Below, one piece after another: positions 38,170-47,347 of a DNA stretch of 64,000 nucleotides. Source of the stretch: CAYPXJ01 sp964414595 (GTDB taxonomy: Bacteria > Pseudomonadota > Alphaproteobacteria > Rickettsiales > CAIJLX01); NCBI GenBank assembly GCA_964414595.1, contig CAYPXJ010000002.1, positions 1 through 64,000 on the forward strand, read 5' to 3'. A program made the translations under genes and the position numbers. How positions within the stretch are numbered: position 1 is the first letter of the stretch; each line of letters starts with the position of its first letter. The notes under the pieces are model-generated. The model saw only the letters and a program-made list of their open reading frames with translations, did no database searches and was not told where the DNA came from.

Positions 38170-40115
38170 AATACCGCCCTGAAATTGATGGCTTACGCGC
38201 TTTGGCGGTGATACCCGTCATTCTATTTCATGGCGGGTCGAATATTTTCAGTGGCGGCTTTTTGGGCGTGGATATCTTTTTTGTGATCTCCGGCTATTTG
38301 ATTACAGGGATTATTCTTGAAGAATTATCGCAGGGTCGTTTTTCGCTGAAGCATTTTTATGCCCGCCGGGCGCGACGAATTTTACCGGCACTTTTTTGTG
38401 TCATACTAGTGTGTATTCCCTTTGCTTGGGTTTGGATGTTGCCTTCGCAATATCAGGATTTTTCGCGCAGTTTGCTTGCCGTGATTGGTTTTGTTTCCAA
38501 TATATTTTTCTGGCAGCAAAGTGGTTATTTTGCGGCCGCCGCCGAAGAGAAACCTTTGCTCCACACTTGGAGCCTGGCGGTTGAAGAACAATTCTACTTA
38601 CTATTCCCGCTGGTGTTATGGCTCGTATGGAAATATGGCAAACGGCAGACCTATCTGTGGGTTGGCCTAGCTGCTCTCGCCAGCCTTATGTTGAGTGAAT
38701 ATGCCTCGCGCTACCATGTCAACGCCAACTTCTTTTTGTTACCCACTCGCGCCTGGGAATTAATGATCGGCGCGCTTTGTGCGCTGGTTCACCATCAAAC
38801 GCCTACGCAAAAAAATAATGTAGCGGCATCCCTTGGCCTAGGGTTCGTCGTCGTAGCGCTTATTACTTACAACGAATCGATGCGCCTGCCTTCCCTTTAT
38901 TCTGCTTTACCGGTGGTTGGCACGGCGCTGATGCTGCTTTATGCCACGCAGAGAACTTGGGTTGCAAAGCTGCTTTCAGTGCGAATCATGGTCGGCATTG
39001 GCCTTATCAGTTACAGCGCCTATTTGTGGCATCAGCCGTTATTTGCCTTTACCCGCATTCGCACCTATCAAGAAATATCCCCCTTCATGGTGCTGGGGCT
39101 TACGCTTTTATCCCTCGCGCTGGCCGCCATCACATGGAAGTACGTTGAGCAGCCATTTCGTAACAAGCAGCACTCACGATATGTACCTAATCGTCGTGCT
39201 TTGCCTCTGGCTCTTGTGACAGCCTTTCTATTGCTTGCCGCTGGAGCGCATGGCGGCTTCACCTCTCAGCACCAAAGCCATTGGGAAAAGCACGCCACAC
39301 CGCAACAAATACGCGCCTATCAATTACTCGAAGAAGCAAAACAGCAACCCGCCTATCATGATAACGATGATTGTGTTTTTCGCATCAAATCCCTGACCTC
39401 AGAAGTAGAGTCACGATTGCTTTCTTGCCACAAGAAATATGGCAAAGGGCTGGCGATTCTTGGTGATTCACACGCGATGGATCTCTACTACATGCTGGAA
39501 TCGCAATTGGAGCATCGAAAATTCGTGGCCGATTTTTCGCAAGGCAAATGCCGGGCTCACTCTCCGCTGCCTATCTGCGTTTATGATAAATTTCCGCATT
39601 TGATAAAAAACAACTCAGCACTTTTTGATACCATCATCTATGAGCAAGCGGGTTCGCACCTGTTGCTCGATAGCCATCAGCGAGAAATTGATAGCTCATT
39701 TTTCTCAGGCTTACCTTTGAATTCTGCTGTGCCTGATCTAGCGTTTAATGGCCCCTATATAGACACGGTGATCGCTTATCTTCTGCCGTTCACGAAGCAT
39801 AGCAAGGTCATCTGGCTAGGGCCACGTATAGAGCCACAAATCAATGAAAATGCCGTGATCCAATTTGGTTGCGATTATCCCTTTATGCTGCGACAAAATC
39901 AGGCCGAAACATTCCAGCAACTGGATCGCGCCATTCAATCTAAACTTTACGATATGCCTATCGTGTATTACTCACAAATTGATATGATAAAATTCGATAT
40001 GGCCAAAGATTTTATTTCCTGCGACCGAACCTACTTTATGGATGGCGATCATTATAGTCCTGAGGGCGAACGCTCGTTTGGTCAGCGTATTCCGTCAACA
40101 TTTTTAGCGCCATGA
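38166..40115 (+). CDS. OafA/YrhL-type acyltransferase with C-terminal SGNH domain
   Basis: 649 residues. The first 360 are an acyltransferase-3 membrane domain (RPEIDGLRALAVIPVILFHGG, GGFLGVDIFFVISGYLITGIIL, RRARRILPALF, LLHTWSLAVEEQFYLLFPLVL); about 400-640 is an SGNH hydrolase-like periplasmic domain with the GDSHAMDL serine motif and the distant D-x-x-H (MDGDHYSPEG). This architecture acetylates O-antigens and capsules. Both ends are coupled to glycosyltransferase genes. Confidence 0.93.
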   Translation: MKYRPEIDGLRALAVIPVILFHGGSNIFSGGFLGVDIFFVISGYLITGIILEELSQGRFSLKHFYARRARRILPALFCVILVCIPFAWVWMLPSQYQDFSRSLLAVIGFVSNIFFWQQSGYFAAAAEEKPLLHTWSLAVEEQFYLLFPLVLWLVWKYGKRQTYLWVGLAALASLMLSEYASRYHVNANFFLLPTRAWELMIGALCALVHHQTPTQKNNVAASLGLGFVVVALITYNESMRLPSLYSALPVVGTALMLLYATQRTWVAKLLSVRIMVGIGLISYSAYLWHQPLFAFTRIRTYQEISPFMVLGLTLLSLALAAITWKYVEQPFRNKQHSRYVPNRRALPLALVTAFLLLAAGAHGGFTSQHQSHWEKHATPQQIRAYQLLEEAKQQPAYHDNDDCVFRIKSLTSEVESRLLSCHKKYGKGLAILGDSHAMDLYYMLESQLEHRKFVADFSQGKCRAHSPLPICVYDKFPHLIKNNSALFDTIIYEQAGSHLLLDSHQREIDSSFFSGLPLNSAVPDLAFNGPYIDTVIAYLLPFTKHSKVIWLGPRIEPQINENAVIQFGCDYPFMLRQNQAETFQQLDRAIQSKLYDMPIVYYSQIDMIKFDMAKDFISCDRTYFMDGDHYSPEGERSFGQRIPSTFLAP

Positions 40116-41239
40116 ACCAACCCCAAAACAACACGCTACCTGTATTATATTTGGTTGATGGCTCGGTGGCCGTCACCGGCGCATTTATATCTGCGCGTAA
40201 TATGGCGCGCGTGTTGAAAAATTCGATGCGCGTCGTACTTGTTCTGCCGCGTGAAAGTACGATTCCTGCTGAAGAGTTGAAAGATTTTTGGCGTGTCGAC
40301 TATCTACCAATCGTGGGTTTATCCAAGAGGATCTCCCCGTTGCTTCGCTATGTTCCTTCGCTTTTTATCGCCTCGTGGCATTTGCTAAAGAGAATGAGAA
40401 ACGATGGCGCTGATGCTTTGCTGCTGAATGATTTTTATTTGATGCATGGTGCCGTTCTGCGTCTATTTGGGTTTAAGGGAAAAATCATCTCATGGGTGCG
40501 GTGTGACCCAAAGCGCTTTGCCGGCTTTCTGGCACAGCCTATTCTTTGGCTGGCAGCAAATAGCGCTAATCACATAGTTGCTGTGTCCAACTATATTCGG
40601 TCGCTTTTACCGGCACATTTCTCGGTTCAGACGATCCACAATTGTTACCGCGGGACACCCCGAACACCAAGAGTTTGGCAGCCAGATGACATTAAAACCT
40701 TCGTCTATATTGGTAACTATATCTATGGCAAAGGTCAGGATATTGCACTGCAAGCTTTTGCTGTGGCGGCCAAAAACGATTCAACATTGCAGCTGGAATT
40801 TTACGGCGGCGATATGGGGCTTGAAAAAAATTGCCGCTTTCGCGAGCAGTTACAAGCACAGGCGCAACAGCTGTATATTTCCGATCGCGTATCGTTTCAT
40901 GATTTTCATGCTGATACGTTTTCGATACTTGAGAGGGCTTTTGCCGCGCTAAATTTTTCCTTCTCCGAGTCGTTCTCGATGACGGTGCTGGAAGCTTCCG
41001 GCGTCGGCGTACCGGTGATTGCCACGGCTTCCGGTGGGCCGCAGGAAATTACGCAGGAGGGTATCACTGCCTATATTATTCCAGTCGGCGATGTGAATGC
41101 CGCAGCCGATCGCATGCTTACGTTGGCGAAAAACCCTGATCTCGCCGCGAAGATGGGCAAGGCTGGCGCAGTGCATGTACAGCAGCATTTTTCCGCTGAT
41201 GCGCTTCGTTCTAAACTGCTTTCCATACTTACTTTATAA
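40112..41239 (+). CDS. Glycosyltransferase family 4 protein, last gene of the locus
   Basis: 375 residues. VTGAFISARNMARVLKN, KIISWVRCDPKRFAG, HIVAVSNYIRSLLPAHF and IHNCYRGTPRTP in the N-domain; KTFVYIGNYIYGKGQDIALQAFAVAA, LNFSFSESFSMTVLEASGVGVPVIATASGGPQEIT in the C-domain give a standard GT4 donor site. It ends 86 bases before the tRNA remnant that marks the island boundary. Confidence 0.92.
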   Translation: MNQPQNNTLPVLYLVDGSVAVTGAFISARNMARVLKNSMRVVLVLPRESTIPAEELKDFWRVDYLPIVGLSKRISPLLRYVPSLFIASWHLLKRMRNDGADALLLNDFYLMHGAVLRLFGFKGKIISWVRCDPKRFAGFLAQPILWLAANSANHIVAVSNYIRSLLPAHFSVQTIHNCYRGTPRTPRVWQPDDIKTFVYIGNYIYGKGQDIALQAFAVAAKNDSTLQLEFYGGDMGLEKNCRFREQLQAQAQQLYISDRVSFHDFHADTFSILERAFAALNFSFSESFSMTVLEASGVGVPVIATASGGPQEITQEGITAYIIPVGDVNAAADRMLTLAKNPDLAAKMGKAGAVHVQQHFSADALRSKLLSILTL

Positions 41240-41325
41240 TTCAAGCATAAATCAGCCCCAGCCATGGGCTGCGTAACAAGTCTGATCTTCAGTTTGAGTA
41301 GATAGCGGGAAATTGGCTATGGGAT

Positions 41326-41373
41326 TGGTTGCGGGGGCTGGATTTGAACCAACGACCTTCAGGTTATGAGCCC
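41326..41373 (-). repeat. 3' fragment of initiator tRNA-Met (CAT): probable attachment site at the left end of the integrative element
   Basis: The reverse strand gives anticodon loop CTCATAA, CCTGAAGGTCG, the T arm GTTGGTTCAAATCCAGC and the acceptor 3' end CCCCGCAACCA. The 5' half (D arm and acceptor 5' strand) is missing; the sequence beyond 41374 does not pair. A-ending acceptor CCCCGCA is the initiator type, whose first base is unpaired. Elements that integrate at a tRNA 3' end leave such a fragment at one side and rebuild the whole gene at the other, so the intact tRNA should lie at the far end, right of the window. Confidence 0.8.
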
Positions 41374-41428
41374 GCATACCCACATTCTATCCTATTGATA
41401 TTTTAAGGGCTTTTTTAGGCGCGATATG

Positions 41429-41450
41429 TTTTGTGCGAGATTTTGTGCGA
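41429..41450. repeat. Direct repeats TTTTGTGCGA near the attachment site
   Basis: Two exact copies of TTTTGTGCGA at 41429-41438 and 41441-41450, spaced 12 bases start to start, with a weaker relative (ATTTGCGCA) just after. Position 55-80 bases inside the boundary is where integrase arm sites occur. Only the repetition is certain. Confidence 0.45.
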
Positions 41451-41491
41451 AAAATTTGCGCAGAAATCCGCTAATTAGGAAATCCAACCAA

Positions 41492-42664
41492 TTAGATATA
41501 TTCTCTTCTTGTAACCTGAGCGATTAGTTTCCAAATTTTGTCGCTGCGCTGATTCATGGGATTACGTAGATCAAGTTGTTCTTCCGCCCACCGTATCCAT
41601 TGCTCCATTGTTTTGTCGCCTAGCTCTCTTGAGTCGTCCCTAGGCATTTGCTTTAACTTTGACAGGAACCTACGGGCAGTTTCCACCTCTTGCCATATAT
41701 TCGCCATATTGATGAAACATTGCCAGCGGTCATCTTCCTGTTTCCGATACCGCTCCTCCTCCAGGCGTTGTTGTCGCTTGATTTCTGATTGACGCTTTTC
41801 CTCTTCTTCTTGTTTTCTCCTTGCAACAAAAAGAGGAATTGCGGCAAGAATTGTTGCCACGATATCCGCTAACATATCTTCCATTGTATGATTGGAAGAT
41901 TCTACCCACTCATGGCGCATATTCTCAGGCAGCCAGGTTCTTATCGTGAACACCAGGCAACCTGTGGGCACCAACTCACGCATGGTGGTTCTGTCTCTAT
42001 AGAAAACTGACTCCTTTTCTTCTTCGGTGAGAGGTCTGTATATTTGTTTCAGCTTCTCTCGCATATTGAATTCCACCTCTTCTTGTTTGAATTCTACAGC
42101 CAGCCCTCCCCTATCATTTTGCTTTATCTTGCCGCCTTTTGCTTCCAGTGCATTAAACAATCCTTGTAGGATAAGGTGGATGCGCTTATCGGTTCCAGTT
42201 AATTTCTCTGGTTTCCATATTTGTCGCCGCACAGGATCGAATTCCCTCCGATATTGCGCCCATTGGTTCTCATTTTCCTTAAGCCATTTTCCAATGATAG
42301 GATGTGGTTTCACCAGTCGCTTTGGTATATGAATACGCGGATTCTTAAGGCGCATCTCAGCTATCGCCGCTTTTACCTCTGGCCGCACCTTCTTATTTAA
42401 TGAAGTGGCACGAATGTAAGCACCCTTTGGCGTATTTTCTTTCTGTGTCGGCAATTTTCGGGTCGTTACGTTATATCCCGCTGCTTTCTTTGCCCAATAT
42501 CCACGTGCCGGATATGGCACGTTTAGACGGTCACAGATTTTCCGCAGACCGCTATCCGAAACCCCATACTGACCAGCGAGCTTACTCATGGGTGTCTGCC
42601 AGACCTGAACATATAATTCTTCACGGGTGACTAGTTTCCCTTTTGATGGTATCTCAGAATTCAT
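41492..42664 (-). CDS. Predicted HTH DNA-binding protein of mobile elements, unknown function
   Basis: 390 residues. The N-terminus has a helix-turn-helix (TREELYVQVWQTPMSKLAGQYGVSDSGLRKICDRLNVPYPARGYWAKKAAG), a form I know only from uncharacterised proteins on accessory regions. The middle is charged, with a strongly coiled-coil segment about 275-320 (RRKQEEEEKRQSEIKRQQRLEEERYRKQEDD). No integrase catalytic residues (R..HxxR..Y) are seen. As the first gene of the island it may control excision or transfer, but this is a guess. Confidence 0.6.
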   Translation of the reverse strand: MNSEIPSKGKLVTREELYVQVWQTPMSKLAGQYGVSDSGLRKICDRLNVPYPARGYWAKKAAGYNVTTRKLPTQKENTPKGAYIRATSLNKKVRPEVKAAIAEMRLKNPRIHIPKRLVKPHPIIGKWLKENENQWAQYRREFDPVRRQIWKPEKLTGTDKRIHLILQGLFNALEAKGGKIKQNDRGGLAVEFKQEEVEFNMREKLKQIYRPLTEEEKESVFYRDRTTMRELVPTGCLVFTIRTWLPENMRHEWVESSNHTMEDMLADIVATILAAIPLFVARRKQEEEEKRQSEIKRQQRLEEERYRKQEDDRWQCFINMANIWQEVETARRFLSKLKQMPRDDSRELGDKTMEQWIRWAEEQLDLRNPMNQRSDKIWKLIAQVTRREYI

Positions 42665-42822
42665 GTAGCCTCCCCTTGTCTTCTTTGCTAATCAAACTTC
42701 TCTATTATCAATAGATTAAAAGAAATATTGGCAAGGTATTAGCATCCTTTATTATATACGCAAGATTTGCCTGAGTATTTATCAGCGACGCTAAAAAAAC
42801 TTAGAATCAGAATGAGATACCA

Positions 42823-45800
42823 ATGCAGAATGTAGTTAAAATGCCTAAGCCTCAAATCTTCGAGCATGGCGCTGCATTTTTGAAAGATTTGACCCGATAT
42901 TACATGGATTTTCTGGAAACAGATTTCCATAAGAGGCCTCTACCTAAAAGATATATAAGGATCAGAGACTCAAAAGGTCATCTTACCGGCATAAATCTTA
43001 GAAAATATGAGAATTGCCGTAAAGCTATCTGGAGATTTTTTACGGAAGAAGGAACTGAAAACTCTAATTTAGAAATAAGGAGGGGTCAGTACAAATCCCG
43101 AATTAAAACCAGTCTAAAGAACTTCATCGATAATAATATTGAAGAACTTAAAGAAGACACTCTAAACGAGACAATAACCCAGGCTGTTAAAGACTTTAGG
43201 GAACATAAAAAGAAGTACCGTGACGATTGGGATAACTTCTATGAAGAAAGCCTCGAAACAATCCGAAATCTTGTTTTAAGAAATATTATAAGACCGCTTT
43301 CTGAGGTACTTGAGAAGCCGCTTATTGAAGAAAAGTCATTAGGCCTGGAAACGATTTTTGAGCTCGAAGACGATCTAATCGATCTGCTTTGTTCAGATAT
43401 AAATGAAAGTATAGATAAGTCTCTCATCCAGTTTTTTACAAAAAACCAAGCAGAAGAAATTACCAAGTATCTCAAAGACCTTCTGCAACGAGACGTACTG
43501 GTAGATAAGCTAAAGGCATTTTTTGAAAATTTCAGCTCCAGTGATCTCTTCTTAGAATTTAATGAAATATTTGAGAACAACCGCTTAAACGATAAGGAAG
43601 ATATTTACCTCTATTTTTGTGACATCAATTTTAGCAAGCGAACATATCCTCTCTTTTATTTTCCCATACAAATTGAAAAGCAGATTGATAAGTTCGTCAT
43701 GCATTTCGATCCGCATATCCTTATTAATAAGAAAGCCATCGAATATATTGTCCAAGAATATAATAAAGAAGCGCAGAAAACAGGTGGAATTAATAGCCTG
43801 AAAGATAGAATTCTCTACGCTACATCAGAGGAAGAAAAGAGAATTTGTGACCACTTGCAGCCTATTGTCTCTGATATTGCCTCTCATTTTTCTTTGTCCG
43901 ATACATTAAATCTCGAAGATGAAAAGCCTTCTCAACAAAAGTCACTATACGCAAATATAACGAATGATATTTATTTTTGCCTTTTTGATAGATCGGACGA
44001 AGCATTAGTTAATGATTACGAGGAACTACTTCAGTTAATTGAAGAAGGTGACAATCCTCTTTCAGAGATTTTTATTAACCTTATAAATGGCTACATCGTT
44101 GATGATCCTGTTTCCTATACCAGCGAAGTCGAAAGCGAATGGGATGCCAGGAATATTTCTGAACGATTGGTTTATGATTCTCCCATTCCTTTAAATGAAG
44201 AACAAAAAAAGATTCTAAGCGCACTTCAAAAAGAAGGATGCAGGTACATAGCTGTGCAAGGCCCTCCAGGGACAGGAAAGAGCCACACAATTACAGCCAT
44301 AGCCTTTGATGCCATTATACGTAATAACTCAGTTCTTATTCTGTCTGACAAGAAGGAGGCGCTTGATGTAGTGGAAGACAAAATCGTTGATACGATTAAT
44401 AAAGTCCGTATTTCAGATGATTTTCAGAACCCTATCCTAAGACTCGATAAGCGTAACTTCGGCAAAATTATTACGGCTTCCTCACTTACGAAAATTAAAG
44501 ACCATTACAAAGCCTCCAAGCAAAAAGAAGATGAGGTTGAGGCTCTACTCAAGGAAAAACAAGTTTCACTGCAAGAAGCCATCTCCCATACAATTTCTCA
44601 ATATGAGTCTGTTGATCTCAAAGGAATTAAGGAATTCCTCGATCTTGAAACAGCAGTGGGAAAGAAAGTAGATTTAAAAAAGCTAAAAACAACCAAAGAC
44701 TGGTCGGCCATCTCCTTGGCGCTGACTAACTTCTTTGTTTGTATTGGGCAGCACCAGAATAACCAAAATTATCTATTCTTGGTCGATACTCTTCTAAAAG
44801 AGCATAAAAACTGGTTTGACGAAGGCATTTCTACCACCATACAGATTTTTCGACTAGCTGCTGAGATGAATCAGGAGGGTTATGGTGACCAGTTATCGGT
44901 TTTGCTGAATATCACAGAGGAAACGGAAGGTACCTTACAGGATTATATTCATCAGTATAAGTTGCTGACCTCAGGCTTCTTTAAAGGCTTCTTCAGAAAA
45001 GCGGAGATAAAACAGTTAGAGATTCAGCTAAATTCCTCACTTGAACTAAGAAGGTTCGTTACATTCGCAGAAGATTTAAGGCTCTTGGAGAAAGCATATT
45101 TCTGTATATCAGAAATAAAATACCGACTGCGTGAGATAGGCGAAAATCATTTTCTGGAATTCTGTCGCATTCTCACGCATCCCGACTGCCCGGATATAGC
45201 ATTGCTTGACCAGCTTTCCCCAATCCAAGAGTTTATCAAACTGAACGGGAAGTTGCCCAAGCCCTTGCTTAATAAACTGAAAATGGATTTCAGCATTCAG
45301 GGGGCAAAAGATAAAGAGGCCATCCTAAAATCTTTAAATGCCATTAACCTGCTGCGTTCCTATGAAGATGCAGAGCAAAAATACATGCGCCTTTTTGGGG
45401 AAATTCCTGATGTAAGTTACTCCGACGTATGCCATCAAATGGAGAAGTTGCAGACCACTAAAATGGCAAACCTTATTGATAAGAGGGTTATCGATTTTGT
45501 AGAGGGCAGCAGATCTACGGCACAAACACTTAAAAAGATCATATCCAAGAAGCAAAAATTTCCACGTGTTGAGTTTGAAAAAATCAAAGAAGCATTTCCG
45601 TGTATCATCGCAGGAATACGTGATTACGCGGAGTATATTCCTTTAGAAAGGGAATTATTTGACGTCGTAATCATCGACGAAGCTTCTCAGGTAAGTATTG
45701 CACAGGCCTTTCCTGCAATTCTTAGAGCCAAGAAAATTATTGTGCTGGGGGATAACAAACAGTTCAGTAACGTAAAAACATCGAATGCCAGCAATGTAAT

Positions 45801-47019
45801 AAATCACCGCTACATGAACGATATTAAGGCAAGCTTCCTTAGCCATATATCCGCCGATGCTGCAAAATTAGAACGGATTCAGCAATTTAATATCAAAACA
45901 TCCATACTCGAGTTCTTTCAACATATTGCTAACTATCACGATATGCTGAGAAAGCATTTCCGTGGGTACAGAGAGTTAATTTCTTTCTCCAGCCGATGGT
46001 TCTATGACGGAAATCTTCAGGCAATCAAAATTCGTGGAAAACCCATAGATGAGGTCATAAAATTTACTATCCTTCAACATGATAAGAAACTGGAAGTTTC
46101 GGAAAGAGCAAACACAAATCCATTTGAAGCAGAATTCATAATTAAGGAGCTGGAGAATATTTTAGAGGGTGAAAACCCACCTAGCGTGGGAGTTATTACT
46201 CCTTTTACAAATCAGCAAAAGTATATTGCCACTGAAATATCAAAATCGGATTACGCAGATGACATCTATTCTAAACTTAAACTTAAAGTAATGACGTTTG
46301 ACACATGCCAGGGCGAAGAGCGGGATATTATTTTCTACTCAATGGTTGCCTCTCCTATATCTGACAGGACAAACTATATATTCGCCAGTGACTTAAAACA
46401 CGACAATGATGATGAGAAAAAAATACGGTTACAACGCCTGAACGTTGGGTTTAGCCGGGCAAAAGAGTGCATACATTTTATCCTTAGTAAACCTCTTGAA
46501 GAATTCAGCGGTTCTATAAGTACTGCCCTTAAACACTATCAGAAACAGCTGGAAGTGGGGAGAGAACAACCCTCCGAAGCTGATGTTGATCCCTCATCTC
46601 CTATGGAGAAGAAAGTGCTGGAGTGGATTAAGGATACAAGCTTCTATCAGGCTAATACAGATTACCTTAATCTCCATGCTCAATTTCCGATCGGAGAATA
46701 TTTAAAACAACTGGATAATGGTTACAAACACCCCAGCTATCGTTGTGACTTTCTTCTGCAATATTTAAAGGAGGGAAAGCCACTCAATATCATCATTGAA
46801 TATGATGGCTTTAAAGAGCACTTTACTGATTGGGATGATGTCAACGAACTGAATTACCAAAATTATTATAAAGCTGCCGATGTAGAGAGAGAAAAAATAC
46901 TGGAAAGCTACGGCTATAAGTTTATCCGAATCAATCGTTTCAACCTTGGTGATGATCCCGTAGTTACACTTTCAAAACGATTAGAAAATCTCGTAAAAAA
47001 AAAACTCAATAACACTTGA
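42823..47019 (+). CDS. Superfamily 1 helicase (COG1112-like) with C-terminal Vsr/DUF559-type nuclease domain
   Basis: 1398 residues. About 1-470 is a charged helical region with no known domain. Walker A is AVQGPPGTGKSHTITAIAFD at about 480; Walker B VVIIDEASQVSIAQAFPA near 947; LGDNKQFSNV; then MTFDTCQGEERDIIFYSMV (about 1156) and LNVGFSRAKECIHFI (about 1205), the usual AAA_11/AAA_12 Upf1-like motifs. About 1259-1390 (SPMEKKVLEWI, YRCDFLLQY, IIIEYDGFKEHF, EREKILESYGYKFIRINRF) is the Vsr/DUF559 endonuclease fold with its D...ExDG..H signature. Such helicase-nuclease fusions are often phage-defence proteins. AT-rich codon use differs from the Trb genes. The C-terminus ends just after an A10 run. 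Confidence 0.85.
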   Translation: MQNVVKMPKPQIFEHGAAFLKDLTRYYMDFLETDFHKRPLPKRYIRIRDSKGHLTGINLRKYENCRKAIWRFFTEEGTENSNLEIRRGQYKSRIKTSLKNFIDNNIEELKEDTLNETITQAVKDFREHKKKYRDDWDNFYEESLETIRNLVLRNIIRPLSEVLEKPLIEEKSLGLETIFELEDDLIDLLCSDINESIDKSLIQFFTKNQAEEITKYLKDLLQRDVLVDKLKAFFENFSSSDLFLEFNEIFENNRLNDKEDIYLYFCDINFSKRTYPLFYFPIQIEKQIDKFVMHFDPHILINKKAIEYIVQEYNKEAQKTGGINSLKDRILYATSEEEKRICDHLQPIVSDIASHFSLSDTLNLEDEKPSQQKSLYANITNDIYFCLFDRSDEALVNDYEELLQLIEEGDNPLSEIFINLINGYIVDDPVSYTSEVESEWDARNISERLVYDSPIPLNEEQKKILSALQKEGCRYIAVQGPPGTGKSHTITAIAFDAIIRNNSVLILSDKKEALDVVEDKIVDTINKVRISDDFQNPILRLDKRNFGKIITASSLTKIKDHYKASKQKEDEVEALLKEKQVSLQEAISHTISQYESVDLKGIKEFLDLETAVGKKVDLKKLKTTKDWSAISLALTNFFVCIGQHQNNQNYLFLVDTLLKEHKNWFDEGISTTIQIFRLAAEMNQEGYGDQLSVLLNITEETEGTLQDYIHQYKLLTSGFFKGFFRKAEIKQLEIQLNSSLELRRFVTFAEDLRLLEKAYFCISEIKYRLREIGENHFLEFCRILTHPDCPDIALLDQLSPIQEFIKLNGKLPKPLLNKLKMDFSIQGAKDKEAILKSLNAINLLRSYEDAEQKYMRLFGEIPDVSYSDVCHQMEKLQTTKMANLIDKRVIDFVEGSRSTAQTLKKIISKKQKFPRVEFEKIKEAFPCIIAGIRDYAEYIPLERELFDVVIIDEASQVSIAQAFPAILRAKKIIVLGDNKQFSNVKTSNASNVINHRYMNDIKASFLSHISADAAKLERIQQFNIKTSILEFFQHIANYHDMLRKHFRGYRELISFSSRWFYDGNLQAIKIRGKPIDEVIKFTILQHDKKLEVSERANTNPFEAEFIIKELENILEGENPPSVGVITPFTNQQKYIATEISKSDYADDIYSKLKLKVMTFDTCQGEERDIIFYSMVASPISDRTNYIFASDLKHDNDDEKKIRLQRLNVGFSRAKECIHFILSKPLEEFSGSISTALKHYQKQLEVGREQPSEADVDPSSPMEKKVLEWIKDTSFYQANTDYLNLHAQFPIGEYLKQLDNGYKHPSYRCDFLLQYLKEGKPLNIIIEYDGFKEHFTDWDDVNELNYQNYYKAADVEREKILESYGYKFIRINRFNLGDDPVVTLSKRLENLVKKKLNNT
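46995..47004 (+). other. A10 homopolymer at the helicase / zinc-ribbon junction
   Basis: Ten consecutive A, five codons before the helicase stop. Loss of one A fuses the helicase to the zinc-ribbon frame. Such runs are sites for polymerase or ribosome slippage and for sequencing error. Confidence 0.7.
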
Positions 47020-47053
47020 GCTTACAGAAGACATTGTTGAAAAGGCCAGAAAA

Positions 47054-47347
47054 TTGGGTGCTGGCGAAGCTAAAGAGTGCCCAATATGTGAAGAAGTAAA
47101 ACCCCTCTCTGAATTCAAAGATAGCCGTTTAAAGAGCGGCATAGGCAGAAACTGTAAATCGTGTAAAACAGGCGGGCATAAAACGACCCGTAGCAATCAC
47201 TACATGACACCTGAATTAGCTGAACTCCAGTCACCTAATTGCCCTTTATGTAATAAGAAAATGAAAATTAGGTTCCGCAGACGCGACGGTAATCCCTTCT
47301 GGGGTTGTCCTGGTTTCCCTTACTGCAAGGGTACGAAAGAAATATAA
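47054..47347 (+). CDS. Zinc-ribbon protein with topoisomerase-type C4 finger, possibly the C-terminus of the helicase-nuclease
   Basis: 97 residues from a TTG at 47054; the frame is open upstream into the end of the helicase gene with no ATG or good ribosome site. Two zinc sites are seen: CPIC...CKSC and CPLCNKKM...FWGCPGFPYCKG, the second like topoisomerase I C4 fingers that bind single-stranded DNA. It is in +1 frame relative to the helicase. With one A less in the A10 run at 46995-47004, the helicase would read straight through (VKKNSITLELTEDIVEKA) into these fingers. Could be a separate small gene, a frameshift product or a sequencing error. Confidence 0.6.
   Translation: MGAGEAKECPICEEVKPLSEFKDSRLKSGIGRNCKSCKTGGHKTTRSNHYMTPELAELQSPNCPLCNKKMKIRFRRRDGNPFWGCPGFPYCKGTKEI

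Noticed and set aside
41255..41275. CAGCC-ATG-GGCTG hairpin after the last glycosyltransferase as a terminator
   Set aside because: Short stem with a three-base loop and no T run.
41326..41400. Functional tRNA-Met gene
   Set aside because: The D arm and the 5' acceptor strand are absent; only the 3' part is present, so it is an attachment remnant.
41492..42664. Integrase
   Set aside because: No tyrosine-recombinase R..HxxR..Y or serine-recombinase motifs in the translated sequence.
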